In this document: positions 31,426-43,825 of the stretch, piece by piece
How the letters are laid out: each line of letters opens with the position of its first letter
Position numbering within the stretch: the stretch's first letter is position 1
From: Tilletia caries
Lineage: Eukaryota; Basidiomycota; Exobasidiomycetes; Tilletiales; Tilletiaceae
Length of the DNA stretch: 64,000 nt
Direction of reading: 5' to 3'
NCBI GenBank assembly: GCA_032718865.1
Contig: JALUTQ010000004.1
Span: 682,001 to 746,000, forward strand
Notes under the pieces: generated by a model
Told to the model about the DNA's origin: nothing
Seen by the model: only the letters and a program-made list of their open reading frames with translations
Database searches by the model: none
Made by a program: the position numbers and the translations under genes

Positions 31426-34400
31426 TCATACCGCCAACCGCAGTTGCTCGTCCGCCGTCGTCAACATCTTATCGACCTCCTTCAAATCCGTCTTCTCCGC
31501 CCGCAACCCCATCGCATGCTTCAAACTCTCCACATAACACTCGTACTTAACGAGCTCCTGCACCAAGTGATTGCTCTTCCGCTCCCAGTTCGCCAGCGCC
31601 TTGCCGTAGTTCGTACCCCGGGGCGAGTACAGTTGCAACATCGGCTGTCGAAGTTCGCTATGCGCCGACAGGTCCGTCTGGACTGAGCGCATATGCCGCA
31701 TGCATCGCTCGAGCTGTTTCTCCTCCGACAGGAGACTGGCCACCATCGGCGCTTCGGGCGCCTTCCATTCGTTGATGTAGATCCGCTCATTGGCATGGAT
31801 CGGACTCTGGCCCGCACCGAGAACCGAGGGCGCCGGACTCCTCATGCTGATCTCCCGAAGACTGTCCACTGGCGTCGGAGCAACAAGAGCAGCGGCATCG
31901 TGCCAGTTTTGATACAAGGCCGCACCAGCTCGCTGTCGGAACGATCGTGCCGAACGACCACTACGGACGCTTCGACTGTCCGTCGGTCGGGAGTTCGTCG
32001 CGTACAGGCCCGACGGGTCCAAGGTCGACGAGGTCGTGCTATTGCCGTTGTTCATGGAGAACGACATCGACGCGCTGTCGTCCATCCCGTCGTCAAACTC
32101 GCGCGGAAGCACCTTGTTCCAGCCGTACTCCATATTCGAGACACCACCCGCCAGCGGCTCCCTGCTCTGCCGAGCTGCCCAGTAGTTGCAAGTCGCCACC
32201 CACTCCTGCACAAGTTCCTCGTGTCCAGCCTGGAACAGGTAGACAATGCCTCCAGGAAGGGTCAGAGCGAACACGTGCGGCCGGGCACGGTTGTAGCCGG
32301 GCGGCGGAAGTGCGTTGGCAAGTGTATGCGCAAGCGGAAAGTCGCCCAGCGGCGTTGCGTTCGACAACCAATTGCCTCCGCCGACGACCGCCGCTGCAGC
32401 CCCCTTCGCCGAGCTGGCCTTGATGGTCGAAGACGGATTCGAGTTGAACTGGAACATGTTCAGCATCCCCTTCTGCACCACCACGAACACCTCCACCCAT
32501 GTCTTCTCCTTCGATCGCTTGTGCGGACCCTCGTAGTAGTGCTTGCGAGTCAAGAAGCCTTCCTTCGCCCACGGTGGTCCCATGAGTGCCAAGTCATCGT
32601 CGCCAATCTCGTCATTCGTCGTATCTGCATTCAGCGGCGCATCTTCGTCTTGCGCTTCCTTGATTATCGACTGTGATAGTGTGCTTGCGAACCCGAGCGC
32701 AGCCATCGGTTGGCTTGCGGTCGAACTGGCGAGGGAGGTGGCTGGGGTATGAGGCGAGCTGTCCAGGAAGGACCGTGACGCCATGGAACTGACAGGACTC
32801 GTGGTGCCTTCGCTGTTGATGGTTGTCGAACTGCCCAAGAGGCCCTGAATGCCTCGAATGCTGCCCCGTTTCAAGGCATTTACCCTCCCGGTCCCTGGTC
32901 CTCCTACGGTAAGGTTCCGCATGCCACGCCGGGTGAACGATGGAGTCAGTGTCGCACGAGAATCATACATCGGCAGCCGGATCTGATCGCCCTTGACCGT
33001 ATTGTAGATGTCCTAAGCCAACCACAAATCGATGTCAGTTCGCAACCCTTCATAAAAAGGTTGAGCAAGGGAGAAAAAACTCACTTTGAGCTGTGCCTCC
33101 AGATCCACCAACCACACCCTCGAATTAATCGCCGCCTGCACCTCCGTCAAGCTCGCCGTTCCACTCCCGCTCCTCGACCGTTGCCGCATCGACGGCGCAT
33201 TCAGCCCTGCCGGAGGCGGGTACTGGGCCCGCGACGCCGAAGGCGGAGATGCATACCCAGAAGGCCGCTCCCCGCTCGCGATGCTCGCCCCGTCATCACT
33301 AGCCACATTCCCCAAACTGGAATTCGCCCCACTCCGGAAAAAGCCCTGGTAGCTCCTGACGCTCCCCCGTCGCGAGGGTCGAGCAGGCGCTAGTGTCGGT
33401 GAAAGACTGGCCCCCGCCGCTGCAGTCGAGGCGCTACCACTGCCACCAGCGGGGCCAAGGGACATCGACCCCAAGGCCCCGAAATTCTCATTACTCTCGC
33501 TTCTCGCATCAGCGTCGAGCCTGCTCAGGCTCGTGCTGGACTCGGCACCGAGGGATGCATGCGGAGGGCGCGGACTGGCCGCAAAGCCAGAGGCGGACCC
33601 AGCCACGATGCCAGAAGCGGACGCAGCGGGCCCGGCATGCCCATACACCGACCCGGACGCGCTCGAAGGCCCCGCAGACGACCCGTCCATACCCGAGGAC
33701 TCCTGAATGGCCGCAATGGTATTCCGGACAAACTGCTGCCGCGTCATCCGGTCCTGGATGTCAGCGACGTGCAAGTCGGTGTTGAGGAGCAGGAGCGAGA
33801 AGACGATGGAGTGCACGATGTCCGCCGAGCCGTAGACGCTCGAGGGGTTGCACTCCCAGTAGCGCTGACTGAACGCGAACAAGATCCGGTCGACTTGCTG
33901 CGTCTCGGCGCGGAGGAAGAGCTTGTCGCACAGTTTACGGAACGCAACGTCGACGCGCAGACCAGAGAAGTCAAAGTTCTTGAAGTACGCCGTGCAAGTG
34001 GCGCGATTCAACGAAGCACTGGATGAGACGAAGAGATCAACAAGACCAAGAGAGAGTGAGTTTTCGAACCGTGCGCGAGCATGAAAAGCAACTTCAAGCA
34101 AGAGAAGAGAGAAAAACGTACTCTGTGCCCAACCACTCCGCAATCTTCTCCTTCCGCGCAAACTTATCCTGCTCATTCCAAGCCTTCTCCGCCAACACCG
34201 TCGGATCGGTCTCCACCAGCCTCAAACTCTGCTCCCCCTCCGACATCTTCCGCGAAGGCTCCTCCCCAATCGGAGCGTTCACATAGATCCCATTGACACC
34301 GCTACTCCCGCTCGTGCCGCCGCCCGCGCTCATCAACCCGACGCTCTCCGTAGGGGACATGATGGGCGGGGAGAACGAGCGTCTCTCCCGGTCCCGCTCG

Positions 34401-36004
34401 GCGTTCCTCTGTAACACGGCGGAGAGGGAAGAGGCAGGTCCCGAGGCAGCTAGTATCGACCCGCTCGCGGAGGAAGACGAGGACGGCGTCGCGAAGCGGG
34501 AGCTGATCGGTGTAGCGCTCTGAGTAGGCGACGCTGTCCTCCCTATCATCGCCGCGAGTCCACCAGCGCCAGAGCCAGAGCCAGAGCTAGGGCCAGCCTT
34601 GATGGTGTCGCCGCTCTGTGGCAGCCGGGCCGTCGGCGGATCCTCGTCGCCCCACGCTCGGTCCGCGAAATGGGCCACGTCCGGATCGAGCTCGGGATCG
34701 AGACTGTAGTTCACCTTGTGAGAGAGCAGATGAAAGCTCGACGGGGGCAGGGCCCTGGGACCCGGACCTGACTGCCCACTAGCACCGCCAGAAGCAGGCG
34801 CAGGCATAGTAAACGCCTTATGAGGCGCATTCCCGCTGAAGGTCTGTGCGTTCGTCGAGCCTGTGGCAGTGGAAGTACCTGCCGAAGGGAAACTGCTCAC
34901 AGGAGCCGATGCGCGGACGGGAGACGGCGGAGCGTTGAGAGAAGAAGATTCCGAACTGGGTAGCGGAGTAGGCCCCCCACGGGAGCTCCGCCTCGGAGGC
35001 CGCGGCGGCACAGGAAGCTCACGCTCCGTCCTCGGCGTGTTGTTGACAGTCGAAGACGAACCCGCGAAGGAGGAAGAGTCCGGGGGAAGGGTGCTGTGGG
35101 ATGTTGAGCGCCTAGCTGTGAGAGGTGCGCTGCCGCCGAGAGCTTGCGAGGTGAATTCGGTAGGGAGCGGCGGGACGGGTTTCGCGGGACGGATGGTAGA
35201 GTTATTACCCGCGTTCACACCGAGGCCGACGCCCTGACCAGGTAAGGGCTCCGCCGCCGCCGCCGCCGCTGCCGCAGCCGCACCACCGCCTCTCAACCTC
35301 CTCAAGAAGCCACTGGTCTTTTTCATCCGCTCCTTAAAGACGCCTCCTTTAAGCGTACCCTTATCATCCCCATTAGGGCTGTTCATCGCGACTTCTTCAG
35401 CAAGGCTGAAGCTACCGGCTGCGCCTGCTGTTGCCGCCGCGATAGCCGATGACGAGGGTTGGAGACCGTAGCGCGGTTCGTAGTCGTCATCCCGACTCGG
35501 ACGGCCGGAACCACTGGGACCTACGTTCCCACTGCGCGAAGTTGGGAACGGCAAAGGTCCAGCACCAGATGCATTCCCATTCCCATTCCCCGCGGCCCCT
35601 GCTCCTCCTCCGTTCGAGCCGGGGACAGCCCCATTGGCCTGAGCCAGATCCTTCGCCTTCTTATACACCAGCGTGCGCAAATCCGGACTAGAAGCGGTCC
35701 CCCCCGCCCGAACCAGACTGCGTCGCTTAGCAGCCGCAGCCGCACTCTCCGGATCGCGGTCGAGGAAGAAGGGTGTGTTGGCGGCGTGCGGGTGTGCGAG
35801 GTTGCTGGGTGTCTTGTTGGAGGAGAAGGGGGATTGGGATTGGGAGTTGGAGGATGCGGAGGTGGAGGTGGAGACGTTCGCTGCTGGTGTTGGTGCTGCG
35901 CTGATGGATGGTGAGGAGGTGGAGATGGGAGTGGAGCCTCCTGTTGGCGGGCCTGTAAAGCTGGTGCTCGTGTGCATGGTGGGGCTCCTGGGTTGGACCG
36001 ACAT
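31426..36004 (-). CDS. Sec7-PH Arf guanine-nucleotide exchange factor (EFA6/Yel1-like)
   Basis: Three exons: 36,004-34,122, 34,018-33,085 and 33,012-31,426, frame kept, 1,467 residues. A long Ser/Pro/Ala-rich, low-complexity N-terminus (~600 residues, with poly-Ala) precedes a Sec7 domain at about 605-750: YFKNFDFSGLRVDVAFRKL, RAETQQVDRILFAFSQRY (with the catalytic glutamic-finger Glu) and FSLLLLNTDLH. A second disordered linker leads to an EFA6-type PH domain near 1085-1235 (GPPWAKEGFLTRKHYYEG, FVVVQKGMLNMFQF, PHVFALTLPGGIVYLFQAG, EWVATCNYWAARQSRE), then a helical tail (ERCMRHMRSVQ, LVQELVKYECYVESLKHAMG). Sec7-PH proteins of this family load GTP on Arf at the plasma membrane; in yeast Yel1 acts on Arf3. 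Domain order and the EFA6-like PH support that group over ARNO or BIG. Confidence 0.9.
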
Positions 36005-36455
36005 GCTTGTGCTTGCGTGTGAACTGGACTCGGACCGTGGAAGTCTTCAATCTTGCCCAGGCGCGCTTTCCTCTGTGATCGTTCTGGCTTATGTGCGAGT
36101 ATGTCGATGTGAATGGCGGTGCTGTCGAGATGAACGTCGTCGCTGTCAATTGTCGCCGGGAGTGATCGCCCAAGTTGAGGCAAACGACCCCCAACGAACT
36201 ATAGAGACCCTGAAGTGCGGAGGCATGAAACTATGATATGAGGGTCTTCCCGCCCAAGACTCCACCCAAATGAAACCTTGAAACCTCCAAGCGGCTCCAA
36301 CTGATCGACAAACGACATGGATTCAGCCCCGACATGCACCATACAACGACAGAGACCTTTCCTTCCCGCCCAAGCTGAGGTATATCGAAAGGACAGAGGA
36401 GAAAATTGCATATGACAGCCCATCCAGCGCATTTTGCATATCGCTCCCCAGCTCT
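36005..36455. promoter_or_regulatory. Upstream region of the Sec7-PH gene
   Basis: Gap between the Sec7-PH start and the stop of the next minus-strand gene. No gene seen; it should hold the Sec7-PH promoter. Confidence 0.4.
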
Positions 36456-37431
36456 TCACCCAGACGACCCTCCATCCCCATCCCACCGCACCTGAGGATC
36501 CGTCAAGAAGTGCTCATAATCCTCCCGATTGAACAGACTCAGTTCCGTCTCGTTCTCTGCAAAAGAGCATCAAAAGAAAAACATATGAGCTCCTCTCCCG
36601 GAAATTGGATCCCCCCCCCAGGAAAGAGAAGTAGAAGCCTGAAAGAAGAAATACTCACCAATTCCAAGCTCGGCCAACGTCTTACTCTCGTCGTCGTAGA
36701 TCCACTCCGGATGGTCCAGGTTGATGATGAGGTTCGTCGTCTTCGAGCCGTGGGCGCGGGTATACAGCTTGAGCGTGTCTATTCAGAGAGTGGGGGTAAA
36801 AAAAGATTTTTGCGTGAGGATGCGAAAAGCGGAAGGAGGAGTCGGGGCACCGCTGTTTATGTTACATACCTAGTTTTGGGGCGAAGGAGCGGAAGGGCTT
36901 GAAGGCTGGCTGCGTCGAGATTTCTACCAGTCGAAGAAAACGAAAAAGAAAAGAGAAGAAGAAAAAAAGTGTTCAATAAAGCACACACATTCGCCACCCC
37001 ATAACATTCAAAATCAACACACACCTTTTAAACACCTCCCCTTCAACCCCCCAACAGTCTCCACCGTCCCATCCACCCCCTGCAGCACTAAATGCTTCAT
37101 CGAGCGGAAAGCGAAGCTCTTGATCACCCGCACGGTAATCACCAGATCCGTCAGGGGGCGGCGCAGGTTCGTCTCGGTTGTGATTTCGGTGTCGAAGTTG
37201 GGGCGGTAGCGGTGGAAGCCGCCGGGGAGGAGGTCGGAGGAGACGGAGGGGATTTCTTCGGGTTGGACGGGGCTGGGGGCTGTTGGGTTCTTACGTTCGA
37301 GGTCTGTCTGTTTGGAGTTTGGGAGAGGGAGGGAGGGGAAATAGTGAGCATCCTTTTATCGAACTTCCCAGAAATGATGGGAAGAAACTCACTGGCGCAG
37401 ACGAGCCCGACGCTTGAGCAAGGTCAGACAT
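36456..37431 (-). CDS. UPF0538 (C2orf76-like) protein
   Basis: Five exons: 37,431-37,393, 37,307-37,025, 36,923-36,870, 36,778-36,659, 36,556-36,456; 198 residues, all junctions in frame. The start gives MSDLAQASGSSAP. The conserved part reads LTDLVITVRVIKSFAFRSMK, HLVLQGVD, DTLKLYTRAHGSKTTNLIIN, LAELGI and ENETELSLFNREDYEHF, matching the UPF0538 pattern of strand, long helix with AHxSKT, and final E-x-EIxFF-x-x-xDY. The family is conserved across eukaryotes but its role is not established. It is divergently arranged with the dioxygenase gene 258 bp away, so they may share a promoter. Confidence 0.8.
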
Positions 37432-37689
37432 AGTTAGAAGGCAAAAGGGGTTCAGCCTTTCCAAAAGCGCGAAGGGGGCCAGAGCGAATGGGGGGATCTT
37501 GTTGCGGATGAGGACCAAGATGGGGAGTGTAGAAGCACAGGCAAACAGGCAAGATGAGACCTGTCACAGAGAAATGTTGGATTACGTAAGCACCCTCTCT
37601 CACCCGCGATATACGAATCGGGCATTGCTCCCACCTCCCCACCACCACGCACAAGCCCCCCCCCTCCCTCCTCCCAGAACGCAAGCAAA

Positions 37690-38955
37690 ATGGCCAACCC
37701 AGACGGCACCCTCCCGCCCCACCTCCGCGCCCAATTCCTGCAGGACGGCTACCTCCTCCTCCCCAACTTCTTCAACCCGCTCCCCCTCCTCCAACGCGCC
37801 AAGCAGATCGTCGAGCAAGAATTCAGCCCGGACGGACACCCGTTGACCCAATTCTCCACGGGGGACGATACGAAGGAGCACGTCGGGGACGAGTACTTCC
37901 TTGGTTCCTCCGACAAGGTGCGGTTCTTCCTCGAGGAAGATGCGGTTAAGGGTGGGGAGCTGGTGGTGGAAGCGGGTCGGGCGGTGAATAAGGTTGGGCA
38001 TGCGTTGCATGTTCTTGATCCTACCTTCCACGGGTTTACGTTTGGGGAGAAGATACAGGCGCTGGCGAGGTCGTTGCGGGTTCATGCGGATCCGAGGGTG
38101 TTGCAGAGTATGATTATTTGTAAGCAGCCTTCGATTGGGGGGCCTGTTGTGAGTCTTCTCTCTTCCCCCCCACCCCCCCTGGCTTTCCCTGCAGTATGAT
38201 AGGCTGATCCCACTTCTCACTAACTAACTTGGATCGAAGCCGGAGCATAACGACTCTACGTTCCTATACACCGACCCCCCCTCCGCCCTCGGATTCTGGT
38301 TCGCCCTCGAAGACTGCACCCGCTCCAACGGATGCCTCTCCTTCCAGCCCGGCTCCCACCTCCACCCCCCATCCCACACACCCGCTTCCCAAACCCGACG
38401 TCCACAACTCATCCCCGCCGCCGACCGCGCAAGCCTGAATCTAGGCCCGGAACGCGGGGTGACGAAGCGGTTCGTCAGGGCGGAGGGGATGGGGGAGGGG
38501 ACGAAGTTCGTGGATGTGGAGGGGGGTGAGGGGGAGGAGGATGTGTGGGATCCGGCGAGGGCGAAGGTGGAGGAGTGTCAGGCGGGCTCGCTCGTTTTGA
38601 TCCATGGGAGCGTCCTTCATAAGTGAGTTCCCCCCTCCATTCCCTCCTTTTGATTTCCCCCACGCTGGTAACGCTGAACTCTGCTCTGTGTTCGTTCCTT
38701 CAGGTCGGAGAGGAACCGGTCTGATCGCTCACGGTTCATCTATACGTTCCACATGATCGAGGCTGAGGAACACGGAGCCAAGTACGACGAGCGGAATTGG
38801 TGCGTCCCTCTTTCCTGGCCTTTCCGGCCCGGAACTCACCCTTGTGTTTGCTCACGCTCCTTCCCTTTTGCTCCAGGCTACAACCGACGGAGAGGATGCC
38901 GTTTAGCCGGCTGTATGCGCCTCCCCCAGCTCCTACGGCCATTGTGTATGAGTAA
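37690..38955 (+). CDS. Phytanoyl-CoA dioxygenase family protein
   Basis: Four exons: 37,690-38,148, 38,240-38,622, 38,704-38,799, 38,877-38,955; 338 residues. Motifs of the Fe(II)/2-oxoglutarate PhyH (PHYHD1-like) family: [13 protein letters not shown] at the N-terminus, [14 protein letters not shown], then the iron-binding H-x-D in [37 protein letters not shown], and a distal [20 protein letters not shown] carrying the second His and the 2-oxoglutarate-binding Arg. The product probably hydroxylates a lipid or acyl substrate; which one is not shown. Residues around the first iron ligand read E-HND where many relatives have W-HQD. No signal peptide; C-terminus [13 protein letters not shown] lacks a clear peroxisomal SKL-type signal. 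Confidence 0.85.
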
Positions 38956-39113
38956 AACCAAGAAAGATCTGAGAAAAGTGTAATTGTATTGACTGCGATC
39001 GAATATACGCCTGTGTGGCTTGTTCAATATCTGTGTGGGCAGGAAGTTGGGAGATGGGTGTGGTGAGACAGAGAGGCGCGAGATCAAGGTAAAGGTAAGA
39101 AAGGGCGAACCAC

Positions 39114-40511
39114 TCACGGCTTGAACTTGCGGGACTCCTTGAGTTTGGCGACCTTGACCTTGTCCTCCTGGAACTTGGCCCGCAGCTGCGCGAGCTCTGT
39201 CAAAACCAAAATAAGAACAGGAGAAATGAGCGAACACCTGTGCTAAGAACCCGTGATAGAGAGGGGATGAAGAAACTCACTCTCGCGATTCTTCTCGCGC
39301 GTCTGAAAGCGATAAAAGTCCTCGAGATCTTTACTCTTACTCTTCTTCCTCGGCGGTCCCTTCTCCGCATCAAAGGCGTCCCCACTCGCCATATACGGCC
39401 GATTCCTACCGACCCTCACACTAGCGCCCTCCACGCCCCCTCCCCCAACTTTACTGCCGGTCTCGGCGGTCCTGCCATACTTGCCGCCCGCAGTGACGAT
39501 GGTGAAGCCATCACTGTCGAGGAGCTCGCCCTGTGCGCCGACGGAGACGGCTTGGATTGCGGTGCGTCGTTGGGCCCGTGCTTGTTCGGTTGGGTCGAGG
39601 TGTGGGTGGAGCCGGAGGAAGGAGTGGAGTGCGATGCGGGTGTCTGTGAATGACTTTATGGTGGAGAGGGAGGGGCGGTGGGATTGGTAGGAGGCTAGGA
39701 GGGTGGGCAGGCCTGCGGGTGGTGGTGGTTGAGCTTGGGTCTGAGGCTGTTGCGTGGTGTTGGTAGATGGATCCGCTGGCCAAGGACGCGCAGCCTTGAG
39801 GAGAGCGAGTAGCTCAGGCTTCTTGGGCGACGCACCAGGCAGGAGCAAGGCGGGCCCGCCAGCAGCGACAAAGGCAGCACTGGTAAGGTGGGCCTGTGCG
39901 AGTGCGCGTTGGAGGGAGGAGTCGTCGAGGAAGATGATGTGTGCGGATGTTGCTGTGGGTAGGTAAGGGAGTTCGCGTGGGTGGAGGGGTGGTAAGGGTG
40001 TTACGTGGGGAGCATTTTGTTGTTGTTGGTCTTGTTTGCGTTTGCGTTTGTTTCGCTTGCGGGTGTTCTGTTCTTCGAGCTTGGACTGGAGGAGGGCTGG
40101 GTTGGGTGGTCCTTGTGGTTGAATGATATCCGGCTCGTCGTCGTCGTCGTGGTGATGGTGATCGTCGTGCTCTGGCTGTGTGCTGGTGAGAGCGTCGATG
40201 ATGTGCTGACCGGCGAGGGGGCGTGTGGATGTGTTGTGCTGGAAATGGATGCGTTCGAGTGCGCCTGCGTTCTTGAAGAGGGTGCGCAGATGGGTTTGGG
40301 ATGTGTCTGTGGGCAGGTTTGCGACGAAGAGGGTGCGATGCTGTGGTAGCTGTTGCGAGGTTGACTGGTTGCTGCGGATGAAGAGGTAGTGCACTGTGCC
40401 GTGTTTGAGGTGGCGGGCTGAGTACCGGATGGGGAGCACAGTGAAGCCGGCGACGTGGAGAGCGTTGTCCTTTGCTTTTGCGGCAACGAGTATCTGTGTC
40501 TGCTTTGCCAT
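39114..40511 (-). CDS. RRP7: Ribosomal RNA-processing protein 7
   Basis: Exon 1 40,511-39,281 and exon 2 39,196-39,114, 437 residues. The N-terminus carries Rrp7-type HYLFIRSN and an RRM-like TLFVANLPTDTS...LRTLFKNAGALERIHF, interrupted by an Asp/His-rich insertion. The C-terminus has the diagnostic Rrp7 signature: LLDSDGFTIVTAGGKYGR, KSKSKDLEDFYRFQTREKN and KLAQLRAKFQEDKVKVAKLK. Rrp7 works in the UTP-C/CURI part of the small-subunit processome in the nucleolus, for 18S rRNA maturation. It converges with the dioxygenase gene, leaving about 160 bp between stops. Confidence 0.9.
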
Positions 40512-40663
40512 TGTGTTTCGCTCTTGCTGATGCTGGCGGGATGCTCGTCCTTGTCAACTTTTTTCTGTGAGTGGGATGGTCGATGGTCGCTCGGAGGGTT
40601 TGCTTTGATACCGCAGTGGTACCGGTGTCACAGCCGGTTGCACAATGCTTGGGGCAAGTAACC
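40512..40663. promoter_or_regulatory. RRP7 upstream region
   Basis: About 150 bp between the RRP7 start and the MITE-like element; the insertion truncates whatever promoter lay further upstream. Confidence 0.4.
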
Positions 40664-41390
40664 TGAATGTCCCGATCTATGGTCGATTCGCCCCGAGCAT
40701 GAGGCGATTGGCCCCGTAAGCGTTTTTTGAATTGAGCCCGTAAGATGAGGCGATTCAGCCCGTAATTATCGGCGACTGAACCCATAAACAAAGGCGATTG
40801 AGCCCATAAAGATGGTCGATTGGCCCCATAAGGCAGGGCACTGGCCCCATAAAAATCTCAAATCGCCTTTCGCGACCTTCCCTGCTTCCAAATCTTCCAG
40901 ATAAATTATTCTACAGCGGCCAGGGTGCCTGAAGTAACTGTATGAGCTTCCAGGGTCATATCCGGTCATAGGGGGGCCGGGATGGCGGTCTTCGGCGACG
41001 TAATTCACTTTGAGAGCTCGTCGACGGGCAGAAACGCTTCACAGAAGCTCGACTTGTATGTGAGTTGAACCCTCTTACATACCTGAAGGCCCGACCGGTC
41101 GTTTGGACAGTGTTAGTACACACTACCGCTCTATCCGGCTGAAATAGACATTACGGGCTCTGTCCACCATCTTTATGGGCTCTGTCCACCATCTTTATGG
41201 GGCCAATCGACCATCTTTATGGGCTCAATGTACTAATCTTACGGGGTCAATGCACCAAAATTGCGTTTTTTACGGGCTCAATCGACCATCTTTATGGGGT
41301 CACATGACCATCTTTATGGGGTCACTCAACCATAGATCGGGGTCAGTGCCGGGGTGCTCGGGGCGAACCGACCATAGATCGGGACATTCA
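40664..41390. mobile_element. MITE-like element with TIRs made of ~22-bp iterons
   Basis: Left end tgaatgtcccgatctatgg and the inverse at the right end (ccatagatcgggacattca), the match continuing through tcg(a/g)ttcgccccgagc. Inside both ends lie tandem iterons of the form gatggtcgattg(g/a)(g/c)cccataaa, seven or eight on the left and about ten on the right, pointing inwards as mirror arrays. The central ~290 bp is unique and codes for nothing recognised. A target duplication is not evident. The structure fits a non-autonomous DNA transposon with subterminal transposase-binding repeats. Confidence 0.75.
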
Positions 41391-43825
41391 CCCGTTCTCG
41401 ATGCTTGGGAATCCATCGTTTCATTCGATACCAGGACCAAAAATATTTGGCCTGCTTTTGACAAACTGATTGCCCTTCCGCCATCTTCATGTCCAGTCTT
41501 TTGGAGGAGTAAGCCCGAGAAATCTGTAAGAGAAGTTGTAATGCTCGCGGCTTGAGCCGCTTCATAGCTCAGCGATCAGATCACAACGACTCTGGCTAGG
41601 TTTTCCACGAAGGCCCGAACGAGGTCGAGGCTCAGGAGCCCCTTTGGCTGGTTAAAGATGATACTAAAATACCAAAATCCTGCTGAGGCAGAACATGACA
41701 GGAGTTGATTTACATCGGTCGCGCGCTCTCACCCGAGTCTTCGCCAACTTGTCACTGACAGTACTCGCTCAATTCTCATCCGTTCTCTTTCAGACCTTCA
41801 CTCTCATGCTCGGCGAGACTGTAGCTATCGTTTTTCATAGATTGAAGATGACATAGTCTCCCCCTGTGTCGGACATCATGGTCGTGGTCGGGCGCAGGAA
41901 GTGATCAGAGCTGTCTGAGGCTACTAAGTAAGGAAGATTGCATTTCTCACAGATGGTAGCTATTACAGAAAGATACATAGGAGGGTTCGAGACCGATCAT
42001 CGCTACGCGGAAGCTCAGGACAGCTCCGCTTCCCTTCGTCTGCTTCGCAATGAGTTGCAGACCCCCTCCATATGCTACAATGGGGACGCCTACAGACGCC
42101 AGGCCAACGGAGAACACCTTGCGCTGTGTAAAGTAGGCTGTCGGTCAGGCACAACTGTGAGCAGGTCATGGGTACTGGAGAGTAACTCACACGCTCCCAT
42201 GTCTCGCCTAGGAAGATTACGGAGAAAACAAGTGCAAAAACTGGAGGAGGGAAGAGAGATATTTCAGGTAGCTGAAGCTTGGATTAATTGGGGAGAATGG
42301 ATCACATACCGCTGCAAGTATGATATATCGCCGTGATGTCCGCCATGGTTGTCCTTTAATGATCAGACGTGTTACTTGTTAGCTGTGCTCAGAGCAGTTT
42401 GATGATTCAGAGGGCTCACATTAGCACTGCCGAATACCTAATTCGAAGAGAGAGAAGCGGTTGTCAGATCAGAACATCAAACAGCATTCACCTTTCCGAT
42501 CTGCCCCTCGTCTCTCACTCACCAGCTTAAGGACGGAATTGTGATGCCGAGCGTGAGAATCGACCAGATTCGTATTGATTTGAGCACGTCGAAGCCGACT
42601 TTCTCCTGAATCCTGCCCGTCAGCCCAGTACGTCTGGGAAATGGTCTGGACTCCCCTCGTTCGCTTCGATGCCATCGGACAAGCGGTGGTATGCCTCCGC
42701 CTTGGACCGAGAACTCAGCTGCCAGTCCAGATTCTTGGCTATCAGGCTGAACCAGGGGTCGAAAGGGTACTTCTCTCTCCAAACGAGGAGGAGCAGGTGG
42801 CAGGGTAGTAAGATCGAGAAGAGGGAGTGTCCCAACTCCTAGCCATCTGGAAAAGAAGAAGCAGATCCCCTGGGTCAGCTCTGGGTTGCAGATCCACTGT
42901 CGCAATTCGCACACGCAGACAGAGGTCTGCTCCACTCACAAGGACAGAAATGGCTTCTTGTAGCTCACCGTCGACTGCACAACGTGTGCGAGCTATATGT
43001 CTGCACTGTGTATGCGCAAATGCTCACAACGAAGGCTAGGAGGGCCTGGAAAAGGGGAACAACGTAGACTAAGAGCATCAGCAGAACGTAGGCGAATGCA
43101 CAGGCGCGCAAGAGGGAAGCAGCAATTCAGTATGGATGGAAATTGGAATACATGCGCCTGATTTGTGTTGAAACGTCCTGCTCGAGCCTGTTCCAACACC
43201 CAGGACCGCTCCACTACGCGCCCGCATCGCCATTGGAGGCATCTCAGTGGTGTTCTGTCGATGTTCTGTTGGTGTCGGTTCTGGAATTGCACTCCAGTAA
43301 GTGAGCCTTACAGTTGGAATCAGACGTCCTAGCGGACAGCTGAGCTGGCGCCACAGGCGGCTAATGCCACGTGGAATTCTAATTTCACGTGACACACATT
43401 AGAGCTCAGCACACATGTCAAGTCCGCGGACGTCTGATACGATGAGACTACAAATATAACCCCATACTAAAGTCTGGGGAATGTCTGCTATCTAATATCT
43501 AATCTATCATCAGCGATCACCTCCGAAGCACTCACTGCTACACCGCTCACATAGCAACAGCATCCACATTGCCTGCATTGATTGTTCTTTCAGTATTCAG
43601 TCACCACTCACCACTGATTTCTTCTCAAGCGTACTGACTACTGCCGCACTGCGTGATACTTGACTGTCGTTCTAACCGCCCTTCATATTGTAGTTTGTAC
43701 GCTGCTTCTGGACTTCTTTGTGAGGCTTGGGCTGGCTCAAGCTTCAAAGAGGCCTTGGCTCAAGATAGTGGGAGATACTTTTCTTTTTCGACCAACTCGC
43801 GCATCCGGCCTCAGCACCCTCATTA
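41391..43825. other. Accessory stretch, no assignable gene
   Basis: Contains a 50-bp dispersed repeat at 42,003-42,052 shared with 29,136, and a palindromic repeat part at 43,453-43,484. A minus-strand frame near 42,835-42,620 codes a hydrophobic stretch LFSILLPCHLLLLVWREKYP and then FSLIAKNLDWQL, possibly an exon of a membrane protein, with donor/acceptor-like sites either side, but no family is recognised. Otherwise nothing seen. Confidence 0.4.

Noticed and set aside
41031..41150. tRNA-like signals (A-box-like gatagagcggtag, B-box-like gggttcaactc) on the minus strand inside the MITE-like element
   Set aside because: No acceptor stem or proper T-arm can be drawn; the B-box region instead sits in an extended gtatgt/acatac stem with a long loop.
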